From Lathyrus oleraceus (lineage: Eukaryota; Streptophyta; Magnoliopsida; Fabales; Fabaceae): a stretch of DNA of 64,000 nt. The stretch covers positions 88,346,944-88,410,943 of the forward strand of contig NC_066582.1 in assembly GCF_024323335.1 (NCBI RefSeq), written 5' to 3'. Below, piece by piece: positions 1 through 11,954 of this stretch (its first letter is position 1; every line of letters begins with the position of its first letter). The translations under genes were made by a program, and so were the position numbers. The notes beneath the pieces are model-generated. The model made no database searches. It was not told where the DNA came from and saw only the letters and a list, made by a program, of their open reading frames with translations.

Positions 1-3000
1 TGAAATTGAAACTCCAAGAATCCAAGCCCTTTCTTGATCCATTTCACTTCCTGCAAGCATCTGAAGTAAAGCCAAGGCTAATTGGAAGCAAGATCAATAA
101 AGATTCAAGCTCCCTCGAATGTGATTTTTCAAAAACTTCATCTCTTTAATTCTCTCTGAATTCTTCACCATTTTCTTTGATTTTTGGTTGGCTAAAGTCC
201 TACCAATGTAGGCAACAAGATTGAGTTGCTTTGAGGTCAAATCGAAGTAACTGAGTTCATGATCCTCAAAATTCAAATTGCTGTATCTTTTGATATACTT
301 GGAATTGGAGAAAATTGAGGACAAATTCGAGATCCTGAGCATTTTCTCTTTGAAATAATGTCCTTGTTTTTCAGTTTTCATTTAGCTGAAATTAGACCAG
401 TCCGGTGAGGTTCATCGGAGAAGATGACCGAAGCCCTAGCTCTGATGGTGTGTTGGCACGCTTCCTGACCATCTGATCATGTTTGAACGTTTTAATATGA
501 GTCATTGCTTTTGAATACCACTTGTAGACGCGCGTTGACTGTGGACTATGTGGATGATACACGTTTGGCCATCAGATCTGCCACCTCAATTAATGAGGGA
601 GATCTGATGACCCTCATTTTTTCCAATTTCTTTTTATTTTCTGAATTTACTTTTAATTCCATTATTTTGTTTAATTCATAGAAATTTCATTTTTTATCCA
701 AAAAATATGGGACTTTCACCAAAAATCTTTAAATATTTTTCTCTTCCATATTCTGAATTAAAATTATTTTTTGGATTAATTTTGATATTTTTCATGAATT
801 AAATGTTTTTATGTATATTTTTAATTTTTTAAAATTACTTCTGACTTTTGAAAAATAGTGAATTTTTTTTGTCTAAGGTCCTTTGACCTTGTTTGACCTA
901 GGATAAATCCCTTTGGCACTTTATTTGGTGTTTTGAAGGGATTTTAGATTTTGACCAAGTTAAAATGTATTTTAATTCACTTTTAATTATTTAATTGTTT
1001 AAAAATTATGTTGAGTCATTTTTATGGTCCTGTGATGTTTGACTTTCTGTTTGGGCATTGGTCAAGGTTGATTTGACTTTTATTGGATTAAAACCATTGG
1101 ATTTAAGGGATTGATGAAATGTACATGTCATCTCCCAAAAGGAATGAATGGTTTTGATTTGATGAAATTCCTCCCATGATCAATTTATGTTTCTATCTTC
1201 CCCTCCCTCTTCATCTTCATCCATATTCTTCCCCATTCCATCATTTGACCAATGAAATATCTAATGTCTAAAGGCTAATTGGTTCATCAATGACTTTGTG
1301 TTAGATGAATCAATACAAGTATGACCGAGATAGGTCCCTCCCTCTTGATCTTTTCTTTTAGTGTGTGGTATGTTTTAGGAGTTTGGTTCTTCATACCAAA
1401 TCTCTAACATGCATTAACACCTAAATTTTTATAGCCCGACCTCAGATAGTTGTGACTTCTACATAAGTCCAATTATGATTGCTTAACATAGAGCTAAATT
1501 TGATCCTTAAGGCATAGCATTCTAGTAAGTGAGATTGTATGTCTCCCATTCTTCATGGCATTGTGTGGAGACCTGACCTTTTTTCCTTTCATGAGAGCTA
1601 GTGGCATACTAGTTGAATTATCCAAGTTGGAGCCCTTCTGATGGAAGATGTCTTGGTTTAAGGATTCATACTTGTGAATGAATGGTCGAGCGTTCTCCAA
1701 AGAATGACTTAGTCAATTAAAAATCACCACTAACACTTGACTAACTTTTAACTAACATTTGACTAACTCTTGTTAATATTCATTTACTTTCAAGTCATTT
1801 ACTTTATGCAATTTAAATTTCAGTCATTTGTCATTCATTGCCATTTACATTTCATATAACTTGTTTATGTTTATGTCATTTTCACTTTGCTTATTTGAGC
1901 CAGATCTTGTGATTGTATATATTTTGTTTGTGTGCTTTGATTTTGCTTGTGGTCTTAGGACCTTAAAATACTTAATAATAACAAAAACACTAAAAAAAAC
2001 ATATGTTGGACTGTTGAACTTGATCTGAACTTTTGGACTTAGAATTAGGCAACATTCCCTGTGCAAAAAGGACTTGGCCAATCCTAATATTCTGAGACTG
2101 AGTTATTATGAACTGAGTCTTCATCTGATGAAAACCTTGGGATTTGTTTGAATTCATATGCTACTCTTTCTTTTTGCTTAATTATTATTTTGATCTTGTG
2201 TCTGATACTTTTCTCTGAGTTGATCAAGGAATAATTCATTTGATACATGGGAAGACAAAGAAGATTGTTAGCTAGGGGGTTTGCTTGCTTGGATGTGGCT
2301 ATCTTTATTTGATGTCTTAATCTTCATGATGTCAGGATATTGCTAATTGCTTTATTGATTATTCCTTGATTCAAAGTCCAAAGGAAAAATGGGTTTTTAT
2401 ATGACATTCTTGTCTATTGGATTGCATCCCATTGGTCAAATCTTTTCAACTCTTAACTTTTAAATTTGTGCTTAGGATAGCCTCTTCATCTCCTCCCACT
2501 TCTTAAATTTCAAAATCTCTTCCCCTTTTAAAAAACTCTCTTTGCTTGTGAGTTCAAACTTAGACATTGTTTAATGATTAGAAACTTTGGCCTTATGCCA
2601 CTGAATTTTCAAACTTTTTCTTACTAAATTTTTTAAATAAACTTAAACATATTGACTTAAAATTTCAAAAGACAAAAAGAACTAACAACTTCCTTCAAAC
2701 TTTTGGCCCCTTTGTGGTTTTTTGTTAAACGTTTGTTAAAAGCAATCCACCAACTCATTTCAAATTTTTACCACGAACTACGAGGTTTTGATCCCTCATT
2801 TTTATGTTGGTAACATAGGCACGGGACCGAAGGTCTTGTCAAACACAAAAATATAATCAATGAATTCTTTTCTCATCTCCACACTCTATTTCTCTCAAAC
2901 ATCTTTTATACCAAACACATATGCACACATAAAAAAGGGCTCCCTAGGAGTACCTAGGACACTTTTGGTGCTAACACATTCCCTCTGTGTAACCAACCCC

Positions 3001-3172
3001 CTTACTTGTAATCTCTGGAATTTTATTAGTTTTGATTTTAAAAACTTCTTATCTTTGGGGTTTGTTCGTACTTTTCCCTTTTCCTTTGGAAACAATAAAA
3101 GCGCGGTGGCGACTCTAGTTTTTTTGAAGTCAAGTTTATACATAGCTTGATGGTCATGAATTTACCACTACA
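1..3172 (+). mobile_element. Ogre-type LTR, downstream part (left end outside window)
   Basis: This is the downstream part of a Tat/Ogre-lineage Ty3-gypsy LTR in forward orientation. It is colinear with the complete Ogre LTR at 20752-25685. Shared landmarks are the block CCTCAGATAGTTGTGAC (near 1440 here, near 24024 there), a block around ACTACGAGGTTTTGATCC near 2780, a hairpin at 2943-2958, AATAAA at 3094-3099, TGGCGACTCT at 3107-3116 and the terminal ACTACA ending at 3172. No primer-binding site follows. The next bases are the env-like ORF of a copia element, so this is either a 3' LTR or a solo LTR that landed in that element. AACAC at 3173-3177 would then be one target-duplication copy, but the other lies outside the window. 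Short ORFs inside have no recognisable domain. Confidence 0.8.
2943..2958 (+). other. Conserved AGTA-loop hairpin of Ogre LTR (copy 1)
   Basis: CCTAGG-AGTA-CCTAGG forms a perfect 6-bp stem with a 4-nt loop, 149 bp upstream of the AATAAA at 3094-3099 (centre to start, roughly). Equivalent hairpins with compensatory stem changes sit at the same place in the other four Ogre-type LTRs of this window. Confidence 0.6.
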
Positions 3173-3177
3173 AACAC

Positions 3178-3660
3178 CTATTTGGCAGTGATTTCTTTGC
3201 AAATAGTGTTATCAGTTACTTCTATTTCAGCCTGCTCATCCTCACATCTTTCCATAAACCTGTTAATCACCTCAGGAGAAAACTGCATACATCTACCTAT
3301 CATATACACCTTCATGTACTCTTTACTCTTATTATTGTCATAATCCATAAGAATGATCATAATGAACTCCTTTACTATCATTTCATAACACTTACCAAAT
3401 CCAACAACACTCTTCAATAATCTTGCATTCTCAAAAAGACTTACTACCTCCTTACATTCAAGGGCATCCTTCCCAAGTTCTCTTTCCAAAGCCAACCTTA
3501 ATCTTGCATTCTCAATAAGACTTACTACCTCCTTAATCTTTTAGAAATGCTTGAAGTCAATCTCTTTCCAATATGCTCATCATCATAATCTAGATCATTA
3601 ACATTTACAATATTAGTAGACTTATCCTTCTTCATATTTTTAGGTCCAGACTTTGAGATA
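3178..3660 (-). pseudogene. env-like ORF fragment of SIRE-type copia element
   Basis: The minus-strand reading 3495-3178 contains the stretch NRFMERCEDEQAEIEVTDN followed by CKEITAK. I recognise this as the env-like third ORF of SIRE-type copia elements, whose role is unproven. Upstream (about 3660-3560) another frame reads KKDKSTNIVNVNDLDYDDEH, matching the N-terminal linker of the same protein. An imperfect tandem duplication of about 84 bp (3418-3456 and 3502-3538 share TCTTGCATTCTCA and CTTACTACCTCCTTA) separates the two and breaks the frame. The reading ends at TAG (3178-3180), 6 bp from the neighbouring Ogre LTR end. The family normally continues well beyond this point, so the C-terminal part is missing. 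Confidence 0.6.
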
Positions 3661-4430
3661 AAGCAAGCATTGGATATCACATCTCTGGATCTAGTGGTGA
3701 TCCCTTAATTATGATTTCTAATAATGAGTTCCTTTGGATGATCTGTCTGAATTCTGATAGAGGGACCTTTGTTGGCTTAAGGGTTATCTGATTTAGTCCT
3801 TGTTGGCTTAATGTTGGACTCAATGTCTTCCATATTTTCTAAAGCATCACTCTACTGAGATGATATTCCAACATCTTCATCAATAATAGTCCCTTTTATA
3901 ATAATTGAATCATCAACCACAACATTAATGGATTCCATCATGCCCTTGGTTCTGGAGTTAAATACCCTCTAAGCTCTGTTGTTTGTAGAGTAACCAAGAG
4001 ATATCCCTTTGAGCTGGTGCCAAAAATTGACTTCATCTTCCTTGGACATTATGCATGTGGAAGAACAACTAGTTTCTTATGGTATCCATAAATAGAAATT
4101 GTCTTTAGACCTAATTCCTCTCATCAAAACACCATCTTCTCATTTTTAACCAAACATTATGACTTGGTGAAATTGACTTTTAAAAATTCATCACTTAACT
4201 GACTAATGCTGATGAGATTTGCAGTTAGTCCTTTCACAAGCAGAACATTATCTAGTCAAGGAAGACCAATGCAACCTATCTTTCCTATACCCTTGATTTC
4301 ACCTTTAGCTCCATCACCAAACATGATAAAACTAGAGGAATAAGAATTAATGTCCACCAAATACTTCGTGACCCCTGTCATGTGTCTTAAACAACCACTG
4401 TTAAAGTACTAGTCTTGTCTAGATGAAGCT
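3661..4430 (-). pseudogene. pol: pol fragment of SIRE-type copia element (PR end, pre-integrase, IN/RT linker)
   Basis: Four pieces of copia Pol can be read on the minus strand. At 4408-4373 the motif YFNSGCLRHMTG marks the protease/pre-integrase region, with a TAG immediately before it at 4411-4409 where a Trp is usual. At about 4390-4140 the text includes IGLPRLDNVLLVKGLTANL, the GAG-pre-integrase segment. Near 3960-3880 RVFNSRTKGMMESINVVVDD is the post-integrase linker. Near 3800-3700 GPSIRIQTDHPKELII leads into NACFISK, the first residues of the RT domain. The catalytic integrase core and the whole RT/RNase H are gone, and after NACFISK the sequence changes directly to the env-like ORF. 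It cannot encode an enzyme. Confidence 0.65.
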
Positions 4431-4739
4431 CTAAGAGAAGTTGGGGTTATAAGACTAGAGACAACAAACTTAGGTTTCCGCTCCTTTCAAGTTTTAATCA
4501 TCACATGATTAACCCTAGGATATGTTGGATGTTTTGGATAACCATATAATATGTAGCAGAAAGGCTTGATATGTCCATATTTACCATAATAATGACATTT
4601 CCAAGGCAAAACCTTGACCTTTGTTTGAGTTTCCTAATGTATGGAAGGATGTTGTAACATTTGGTCGGACATCATGGGCTCATACTTCCTTTCTGGAGGA
4701 ATAAATTTTGTCACAGGGGTTTTTCCTTGTTTATTTGAT

Positions 4740-6118
4740 ATTGGTATCTAAAACCTATACCTTTTATGTTTCCAACTCATTTTCCAACTTGAAGAATTTA
4801 GTCTAACATATCAGACCCATTGTTCAACATTCTTATGGATTTGGTCATGTTTTTAAGTTTATAAGACAATAGGGTTACCACATTTTCAAGATCAGTGACA
4901 GTAGATAAAAATTTCTCTTTTTCAGCCTGTAGTTGAGTTATGATTCTCTTATGCTCTTCTTCTGCCTTACGCACCTCTTCACTTCTGACACAAAGCTCTT
5001 TGTTGGAAGAAACCAATTCTTCATAAGAGACATCTTAATCATAATAATCTTCACCAAATTCATATCTATAAATGAAATTTGTAACTTGCTTAGCCGTTTC
5101 ATCATCAGTTTCACCTTCAGAATCATCAGACCAAGAAACAGACAAGCCCTTCTTTTGTTTCGTGAGATACGTGGGACATTCTGATCTAATGTGACCAAAA
5201 CCCTCACATTCATGACATTGGATACCTTTTCCTTGATTGGGTTTTTCTTCTGTTTTTTCTTTTCTCTAAGAATCATTGTTCTTACTGATGTCGAATGACA
5301 TGTTCATGACATCAGGTCTTGACTTCCTATCCATTTTATTCAACACCTTATTGAATTGCCTCCCAAGAAACACAATGGCATTTGAAATCCCTTCACCAGT
5401 TTCCAAGTTACATTGATCCTCTTCATCCTCAATATTGGAGATAAAAGATATGCTCTTGTTCTCCTTTTCAGATATATCACTGATAGCCAATTCAAAAGTT
5501 TGAAGTGACCCAATAAGCTCATCCACTCTCATGTTTCAAATGTCTTGGGCTTCTTCAATAGCTGTGACCTTCATGTCAAACTTCTTAGGCAACAATCTTA
5601 GAATTTTTCTAACCAATTTCTCTTCTAACATATTCTCTCCCAAGGCACTGGATACATTGGCAATATCAAGAATATTCATGTGAAAATCATGAATACACTT
5701 ATCATATTTCATCCTGAGATTCTCAAATTTGGTGGCGAGAAGTTGAAGTCTTGATATTTTTACTTTTGATGTGCCTTCATGAGTGTTTTTGAGGATCTCC
5801 CATGCATCTTTGGCCATATTACAAGTATTTATTAACCTAAATATATTTTTGTCAACTCCATTGAACATGGCATTCAAAGATTTGGAGTTTCCAAGAGCAA
5901 GTTCATCTTCTTCCTTTGACTAGTCCTCTTAAGGCTCAAATTAGTTGTGTCCTTCCCATCATTGTCCTGCACCACAAGATGTTTCCAACCTTTGATAATT
6001 TCTTTCCAAGTTCTTCTATCCATAGATTTAGAAAAGCCATCATACGCGCTTTCTAGTAATCATAGTTGGTGTCATCCATAATAGGTGGTCTGTTGAAAAA
6101 TCCTCCTTCCTTGTTCAT
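4740..6118 (-). pseudogene. gag: gag of SIRE-type copia element, multiply interrupted
   Basis: The likely start is at 6118 (MNKEGGFFNRPPIMDD), followed by TAG where Trp is expected in NYDYW. From 5877 to 5536 an open stretch contains DAWEILKNTHEGTSKVK and the Leu-rich RKILRLLPKKFD, typical of the UBN2-type Gag of copia elements. From 5532 to 5266 the conserved region between this domain and the zinc knuckle follows. A complete CCHC knuckle is readable at 5217-5176 (CHECEGFGHIRSEC). From 5016 to 4798 there is a predicted coiled coil (KAEEEHKRIITQLQAEKEKF), as in the long Gag of SIRE elements. At least three frame changes separate these pieces. Confidence 0.7.
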
Positions 6119-6171
6119 AGTACTAGAAAATATCTCCCTAGAGCTCACCAAAAACAGAACAGAGTGCCTAT

Positions 6172-6181
6172 TCTAATACCA
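6172..6181 (-). other. Primer-binding-site relic (tRNA-Met type)
   Basis: On the minus strand TGGTATTAGA lies two bases from the proposed LTR end. It matches the first bases of the usual initiator-Met PBS TGGTATCAGAGC with one change, then diverges. Confidence 0.5.
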
Positions 6182-6183
6182 AT

Positions 6184-6899
6184 TGAAATTCTGGTATGCA
6201 GATAACAGATGTCGTGTACGATGTCATGACACCATGATCAGGACATGTCACACTAGAAACAATTACAATGTAAGAAGGAGAAAGCAAATAACACATGTAA
6301 ATTATTAACCCAATTCGGTGCAACGTCTACATATGGGGGCATCCAAGCCAGAAAGGAAATCCACTATAATAGTATTAGTTTGAAGTTCTAAACAATCTCT
6401 AGTTTTACAAATTTCTCACCTAATCACTACCCTTGGAATTTCTATCTAAGACTCTCCTAGATATGAGACCCTTCTCACTTCCCTTCAATCACACAACAAT
6501 GATAACAACTTCTAACAATAAACAGAAGTCACTCTTCCAATGAAACCGAATCCACTCTTGCTTAAAATCTCATGAGTGATTCACGATTACAACTCAAAAG
6601 TGCAATCCAATTCAAGCATCTCAGTGATACGAGAATGGATCACAAATAACAATGAATAAACTAAACCCTAACAAAGACTATTACATACACAACTTGGTTG
6701 TCTTCTTAGGTTTAGAGTCGTCCTTTTTATAGCCTCATAATAGAATGGGCTTTGGGCTAAATAAAAAGAAGATTTGATCAAATAAAATCAAATTTGACGT
6801 CTCCTTTAATGTTTTGACATCCATTATGCAGAATCAAATCTAATGTGTCCTTAAATGTTTTGACATCCATTCTGCACAATCTTCTACAGAATCAAATCA
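6184..6899 (-). mobile_element. 5' LTR of the SIRE-type element (right boundary uncertain)
   Basis: The stretch lies just outside the PBS relic and has TG...CA ends in window orientation (TGAAATTC at 6184, AAATCA ending at 6899), about 716 bp. It includes a short internal duplication of TTTTGACATCCATT...GCA (about 6812-6836 and 6858-6878). The right end is a guess from the CA and from the start of the microsatellite. I see no target duplication. Confidence 0.4.
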
Positions 6900-6977
6900 T
6901 ATGTAGTAGTAGTAGTAATAGTGGTAGTGGTAGTGGTAGTGGTAGTGGTAGTGGTAATGGTAATGGTAGTAGTAGTG

Positions 6978-7062
<85 letters not shown>
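6900..7062 (+). repeat. (GTA)n / (TAG)n microsatellite
   Basis: About 155 bp of AGT/GTA triplets, impure in the left third (GGTAGT and GGTAAT variants) and pure in the right two thirds. It gives poly-Ser and poly-Leu readings on the two strands that are not genes. The 48 bp up to 7110 are unique-looking. Confidence 0.95.
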
Positions 7063-7110
7063 CGTGAGAGGTCGGTAAATAGAGATAATGTTTGGTGTGT
7101 AGGGACTCGG

Positions 7111-10100
7111 TGTCATACCCTAAATTTTACCCTGAGCTTTTCACTCGCATTAGCATAGCATGAAGCGGTCCATTTTGTTGTGCATTTCATTAGTTAAAAA
7201 AACATTTATCAGAGTTTAGATAAAAAGTCAGGAGTTCTAGCATTTTATCTGATCTTGATAATATTCATTCAGTTATTTGTTGATTGAGAAATCAAAGGAT
7301 TTAATTTCTCAAATCTCAATGCATCATTCATTATGTTGCATCTTGTTTCAGAGGTTCAGAAGATGATAATCAATGAGTACTGTCATCGTCTGAATCTTTA
7401 TAGGGTTTTGTTTGTGTTTGAGAATCAGCAGCAAATGGTTCAAGAGTGATTCATTTGCATCTAATTGTTTGTTCATGTTTATTCAGTCGACAATTTAGTT
7501 CATTTACAAGACGTCTGCATTTGTGTACTTGTCACAACATGTATTTTGTTTTGTGTAACACTTAAAATGTCACACAAAATAATTTTCCGGATCTACAGAC
7601 AGACCGGTCGAATCGTTTCTCAACTGTACGTTGAATTATCGGGCAAAAATTTTCAAAATTGAGCTTGCAGACGTCTGTTTTATTAATCTACGATTCACGT
7701 ATTTTAATTTGGCATGCTCATTTTAATTTTTCGACTACTTTTTCAGTCGCATTTTAATCAGTCTGCGTTTTTTAACTGGTCATTTTTCATTTCAAAATTT
7801 AATCAAAACATGTATGTTTCCGAAAAGTTTATTTCGCATTGATAATTTTGGTGCATTCAATTTAATTTTTTGAACATTTATTTGCCCGAGTTTTGTTCAT
7901 TTTTTATTCAATTAATCATGTCCTTAAATATAATTTTATTTGAATCTTTTAATTATGTTATATTTATATGTTTTTTTTAGTTTTAATTTATTTTTTAGAG
8001 TTAAGTGTTACTTAAAAAAAAGAAGAGAAAACAAATATCTTCTTCTCCCTCCACAAACCAACTGCCGCCACGTGGCCATTTTTCTCACCACAAAAATCAG
8101 CCCACTTGGACACCTCTCTCTCTCTCTCCATATGTATCTTTTTCATTTCCTCACAGACACAGACAGAAAAAAACTATTCATAATCTTTCCATCTCTAAAC
8201 AATCACCTCACATCTCTCACATGGAAAAAGAAAAAATTGACAAACACTGAAGAAAGAGAGAGTTTTGGCCTTCTCTACTTTTATCTTTCCTTTTTACACT
8301 ACCATATAGCTAGTCCACACCATACTCTTCCGACCAACGTGTTTTCATAACCAACCATCATCGACTCTGTTTCGTGACCGTGTCGTTCGCACTTCACGAC
8401 TAACCACCTCGACTTCCGCCTTCTCCTTTCCCATTTTGCCGCTACCGAGTGGTGATCGGAGCCTTTCGAAAAACAGTTTTCCGCGAGCGTCACCTGTGGG
8501 TACCATTTCACTTTCCTTTCTTCTCTTTTTTTTTGGCATTTGATGTGTTTGTTTTTATTCTGCAAGTCTGTTTTAGATTAGCATGAATAAGAAGTATATT
8601 TTCTTTTGAAGCGTTTCTGAACTTAGTTTATTTTGATTTCATTTCAAATAACATTGGTGTTGGTTTTAATGTAGAAAAGTTAAAGTTTTTTTTTATATAA
8701 GAAATCACCACATGGTCAAACTACACATATGTAGGACTCTATCCTTATTTCTTTCAGTCTTAGTTTGTATGCTTTTCTTGCTTGCCTTTCAGCATTACAT
8801 TTGATTATTTTAGATATAGTTTGATTTTTCCTTTTAGAAGTTGTTGTTATTTTGAGAATGGATATATCTCTAACTCTTCATTTTGCTGCAATGCTGGTTT
8901 GTAAACTTTAAAATAGATTAAATAAATTGGTTATTGAATTTATCAAAGTTCAGCATATTTTTTGTTATGTCATGTTACAAAAAATGCATAAGTACGCGAC
9001 ATTATTTTAATGCTACTAATGAAATTTCAATTGTTACAGATAATACTTTTAAGTGGTACTACATCCATTTAGTAACACATGTTTTACCTATCATTAATTT
9101 AAGAGCTACAAATTGTATATAGTAACATTTTATTTATTTATTTAATAACATTTTTAAATGTTAGTAAACCTCAAAATGCCGTAATGCAAGTTAGTAAGAA
9201 TTAGTTATTTCTATTATACAGTAACTTTATTTTATCACTTGTATAAAGTCTTGGATTCTCCATTTTTTTAGCTTTCGTTTTCTCTTTTTTATATTATTTT
9301 ATTATCACCATTATTCTTTAGTAAATAATTATTAGGTTTAGAAATATGGAGAATTAGTTTTGGTTGTGATTTTTATATTTAGGTTTGAGCTTATTTTCTA
9401 ATTCATGTATATTCCCTATGTTTATTTGCACCTCTTTATTTTTTTAGCTCACTTGATTTTGGGCCTTAAATCCATTTTATCTTATTATGTTTCAAGCCAT
9501 TTATTTACTATAGATTCCTCATGTAAATAATCATCATAATGTCGAGCAAGTTTCAAAATTCAAATCAATTTTTACCAACACAAACCTCGATCCAATATCG
9601 AGTGTCTTTTCCCTAATCAAATCCAAATTGGATACAAAGTCGAGCAACACCCCCCGCCACATCCAAACTATTTTCATAAAGTCAACTTCAGACGCTTGAT
9701 CCAATTTTAAGTTGTCTCGCTGTTTTTAAAATCTTTTCACAATAAAAACGGAAGAAACTGATTAAGTTTAGACTTTCTCTATTTCGAACGTTAGGATACT
9801 GCTGTAGAGCTCAATGTTCAAACATTCGTCTTCCATATTAACATACAGTAATTACCAGAATTAGGTCATTTCTCTTATAGAAGAAAAAGATTGATTGGGT
9901 ATCGACCTTCTCTTTCCCGATTATTTGGACACTGTTGTAGAGCTCTCTGTCTGATTAATCATCTTCCTTTAATGAACTTTGACCTAATTTACCACTCATT
10001 TTCATAGCAAAAGTTTGGATGAAAAGAAAGTGATTGGGCTTAGGCCTCTTCCTTTTCAAGCATCTGAGTACTGCAGTAGAGCTCCCTGCTTAGATGCTTG

Positions 10101-10730
10101 TCTCTGCTTAAAATCAACTCAAACTCATCAAACTTGTTTTCCGCCCTTGTGCGACTCCGAAAACATTTTCAGAAAAGAGTATGCAACATCCATTTTGATG
10201 CGAAACAAACAAAGACTTCAGCCTCCAAGAGTGAGCAGCAAGTAAAGGTTTAATCGCTCAAATATGATCCAAGCATCACTCTCTTTAAAAGCAATCCACC
10301 CAGTAGTTCTCTTTGAGCAGAACTGTGTATGCCTTGAGTTCTTCATAGCACCTAAAGATACGTAGGAGTCGGATTGCGAAATCTTGTCAGGCATATTAAT
10401 ATTAAAAACCCTAAGTCTTTCCTTTCTTTCTTTCTCTTTCCTCACCCGATAAGAAAGAAGATCGCAAACGATATCACGCTAAGACTCTAACACGGAACTA
10501 GCTAAATGGGTCCCATCGAGTACGATGGATGTGAGGGATGCTAATACCTTCCCCTTGCATAACCGACTCCCGAACCCGATTTGGTTGCGACGACCATTTC
10601 TTTTTGTTTTTCATGGGTTTTATCGATATTTTCCCTTTCCCTCTTTGGGAATAAATAAAGTTCGGTGGCGACTCTGTTTTGTTTATATTTCGAGTGTTCC
10701 TTACGCTCGGGTATTTTTCATGCCGCGACA
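7111..10730 (+). mobile_element. Solo LTR, Tat/Ogre type, with 5-bp target duplication
   Basis: The stretch starts TGTCATACCC and ends CCGCGACA (TG...CA), 3,620 bp. It is flanked on both sides by CTCGG (7106-7110 and 10731-10735), so it is a clean solo LTR left by recombination between two LTRs. Its 3' end has the Ogre/Tat landmarks in order: hairpin 10513-10528, the conserved block GCTAATACCTTCCC then GCATAACCGACTCCCGA, AATAAA near 10650, and TGGCGACTCTG at 10666-10676. Internal short ORFs (for example around 8000-8350) carry no known domain. About 9540-10250 are three diverged blocks, each with a GATT(A/G)-(G)G-...-TCG-ACCTTCTCTTTCC-like string and CTG(C/T)(T/A)GTAGAGCTC, suggesting an internal repeat of roughly 110-130 bp. 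Confidence 0.9.
10513..10528 (+). other. Conserved AGTA-loop hairpin of Ogre LTR (copy 2)
   Basis: CCATCG-AGTA-CGATGG, a perfect 6-bp stem. Compared with CCTAGG-AGTA-CCTAGG in the other family, base pairs 3, 4 and 5 are all changed and all stay paired. Confidence 0.7.
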
Positions 10731-10735
10731 CTCGG

Positions 10736-10999
10736 CTGCTCCAAGGTCGTTGTTTGGGAAGAGAAGCAGTGGAGGTTTAAAGTGAACAAAAGGGTTGTTC
10801 CGATTGGGTTTCGTGGGGAGAAAGAGATGAAGTTCACGCACAGAAAAGAAAACCACATGGAAAACCTCCTAAACAGAGATTTGCTCTCTCTATTTTATGA
10901 CAAATTTAAAATTTATAAACAAAGCATATCCTACTTAGCTGGCCGCGTGGATTAATTGGTGTGTCCTCTCTTCTAATTCACCCATATATAGAGTTTTTA
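10736..10999. other. No recognisable gene
   Basis: These 264 bp continue the pre-insertion sequence left of 7106. A reading frame is open over part of it but shows no domain or codon-like conservation that I can identify. Confidence 0.5.
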
Positions 11000-11954
11000 A
11001 TTTAATAAGAAAATGCCCTTCTAAATGCTTTGATGTGAAAAATGAGTTTAAATTATTAAAATCAACAATTTTAAATAATCAAACTATAATTGAAACAAAC
11101 ACATGCTTAACATCTAAGTATTTTTTATGAATAATATGATAAAAAGAGAAAAATAAAAATACTAAAAATGATTTAAAAAAACGGGTACAAAAATGTCTGA
11201 AAAATTAAAATGAATTCACTAAAATGATAACGCGAAATAAACTTCTCGAAAATATACAAGTTTTTGATCAAATTTTGAAATGAAAAATGATCGGTTAAAA
11301 GGCTCAAGCTGATCAAAATGCGATCAAAAAATTATTCGAAAAAATAAAATGAGCAACACGAGGTTAAATTACGCGAACCATAAATGAAAAATTCTGACGC
11401 CTGCAAGCTTGATTTTGACAATTTTTGCACGTTAATTCTACATCCTTTTGAAAATTGATTTAATTGGTCTGCGTGTAGATCCGGAAAATTATTTTGGTTG
11501 ACATTTTAAGTGTTATGCGAAACGAAATACATATTGTGATGAGTACAAAATGCATATGTATGGGGGATGCATTGAATTACTGACTGAATAATTGTGAATA
11601 GATAATCAGATGCAAATGAATCGCTCTTAGACCATTCACTTCTAATTCTTAATTACAATTAAAAACCTACAACGATTTAGATGATGACAATGCTCTTGAT
11701 TGTCACCCTCTAGACCTTTGAAACATGATGCAATTAAATGAACGATGCACTGAGATTGAGAATATGAGTCTTTTGACTTCTTAATCAATAGATGACTGAA
11801 TGAGTGTCATCAATATGAGATAAAATGACAAAACTCCTAATTTTCATCTAAAATCTGATTAATGCTTTTGACTGAAAGAATGCTTGATAAAATGAAACGG
11901 TTTGTGCTATGTTGATGCAGGTGAAAAAATAAGGGTAAAATTTAGGATATGACA
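11000..11954 (-). mobile_element. Truncated, inverted LTR fragment of the 7111-10730 family
   Basis: Read on the minus strand from 11954 the sequence starts TGTCATATCCTAAATTTTACCC and stays alignable with the start of the solo LTR at 7111 for roughly 900 bp. Shared strings include AATAATTTTCCGGATCTAC (minus strand near 11500, plus strand near 7575) and GATTCATTTGCATCT. Only the first quarter of the LTR is present. The inner (left) boundary is approximate. Confidence 0.75.

Larger units (their letters stand above)
3173..6899 (-). mobile_element. SIRE-type Ty1-copia element, truncated and internally deleted
   Basis: Reading on the minus strand from the right, I see an LTR (about 6899-6184), a tRNA-Met-type PBS relic, a gag, a protease/pre-integrase fragment, the end of integrase and the first residues of RT. 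These run directly into an env-like ORF that stops at the junction with the Ogre LTR at 3172. That order (gag, PR, IN, RT, env-like) is the Ty1-copia/SIRE layout. Most of the integrase core and essentially all of RT and RNase H are missing. Every frame is broken by stops and shifts, so this is an old, dead copy, and its 3' LTR is not in the window. Confidence 0.75.

Noticed and set aside
6845..7078. Open stretch encoding poly-Ser
   Set aside because: It is the translation of the (GTA)n microsatellite and has no gene context.
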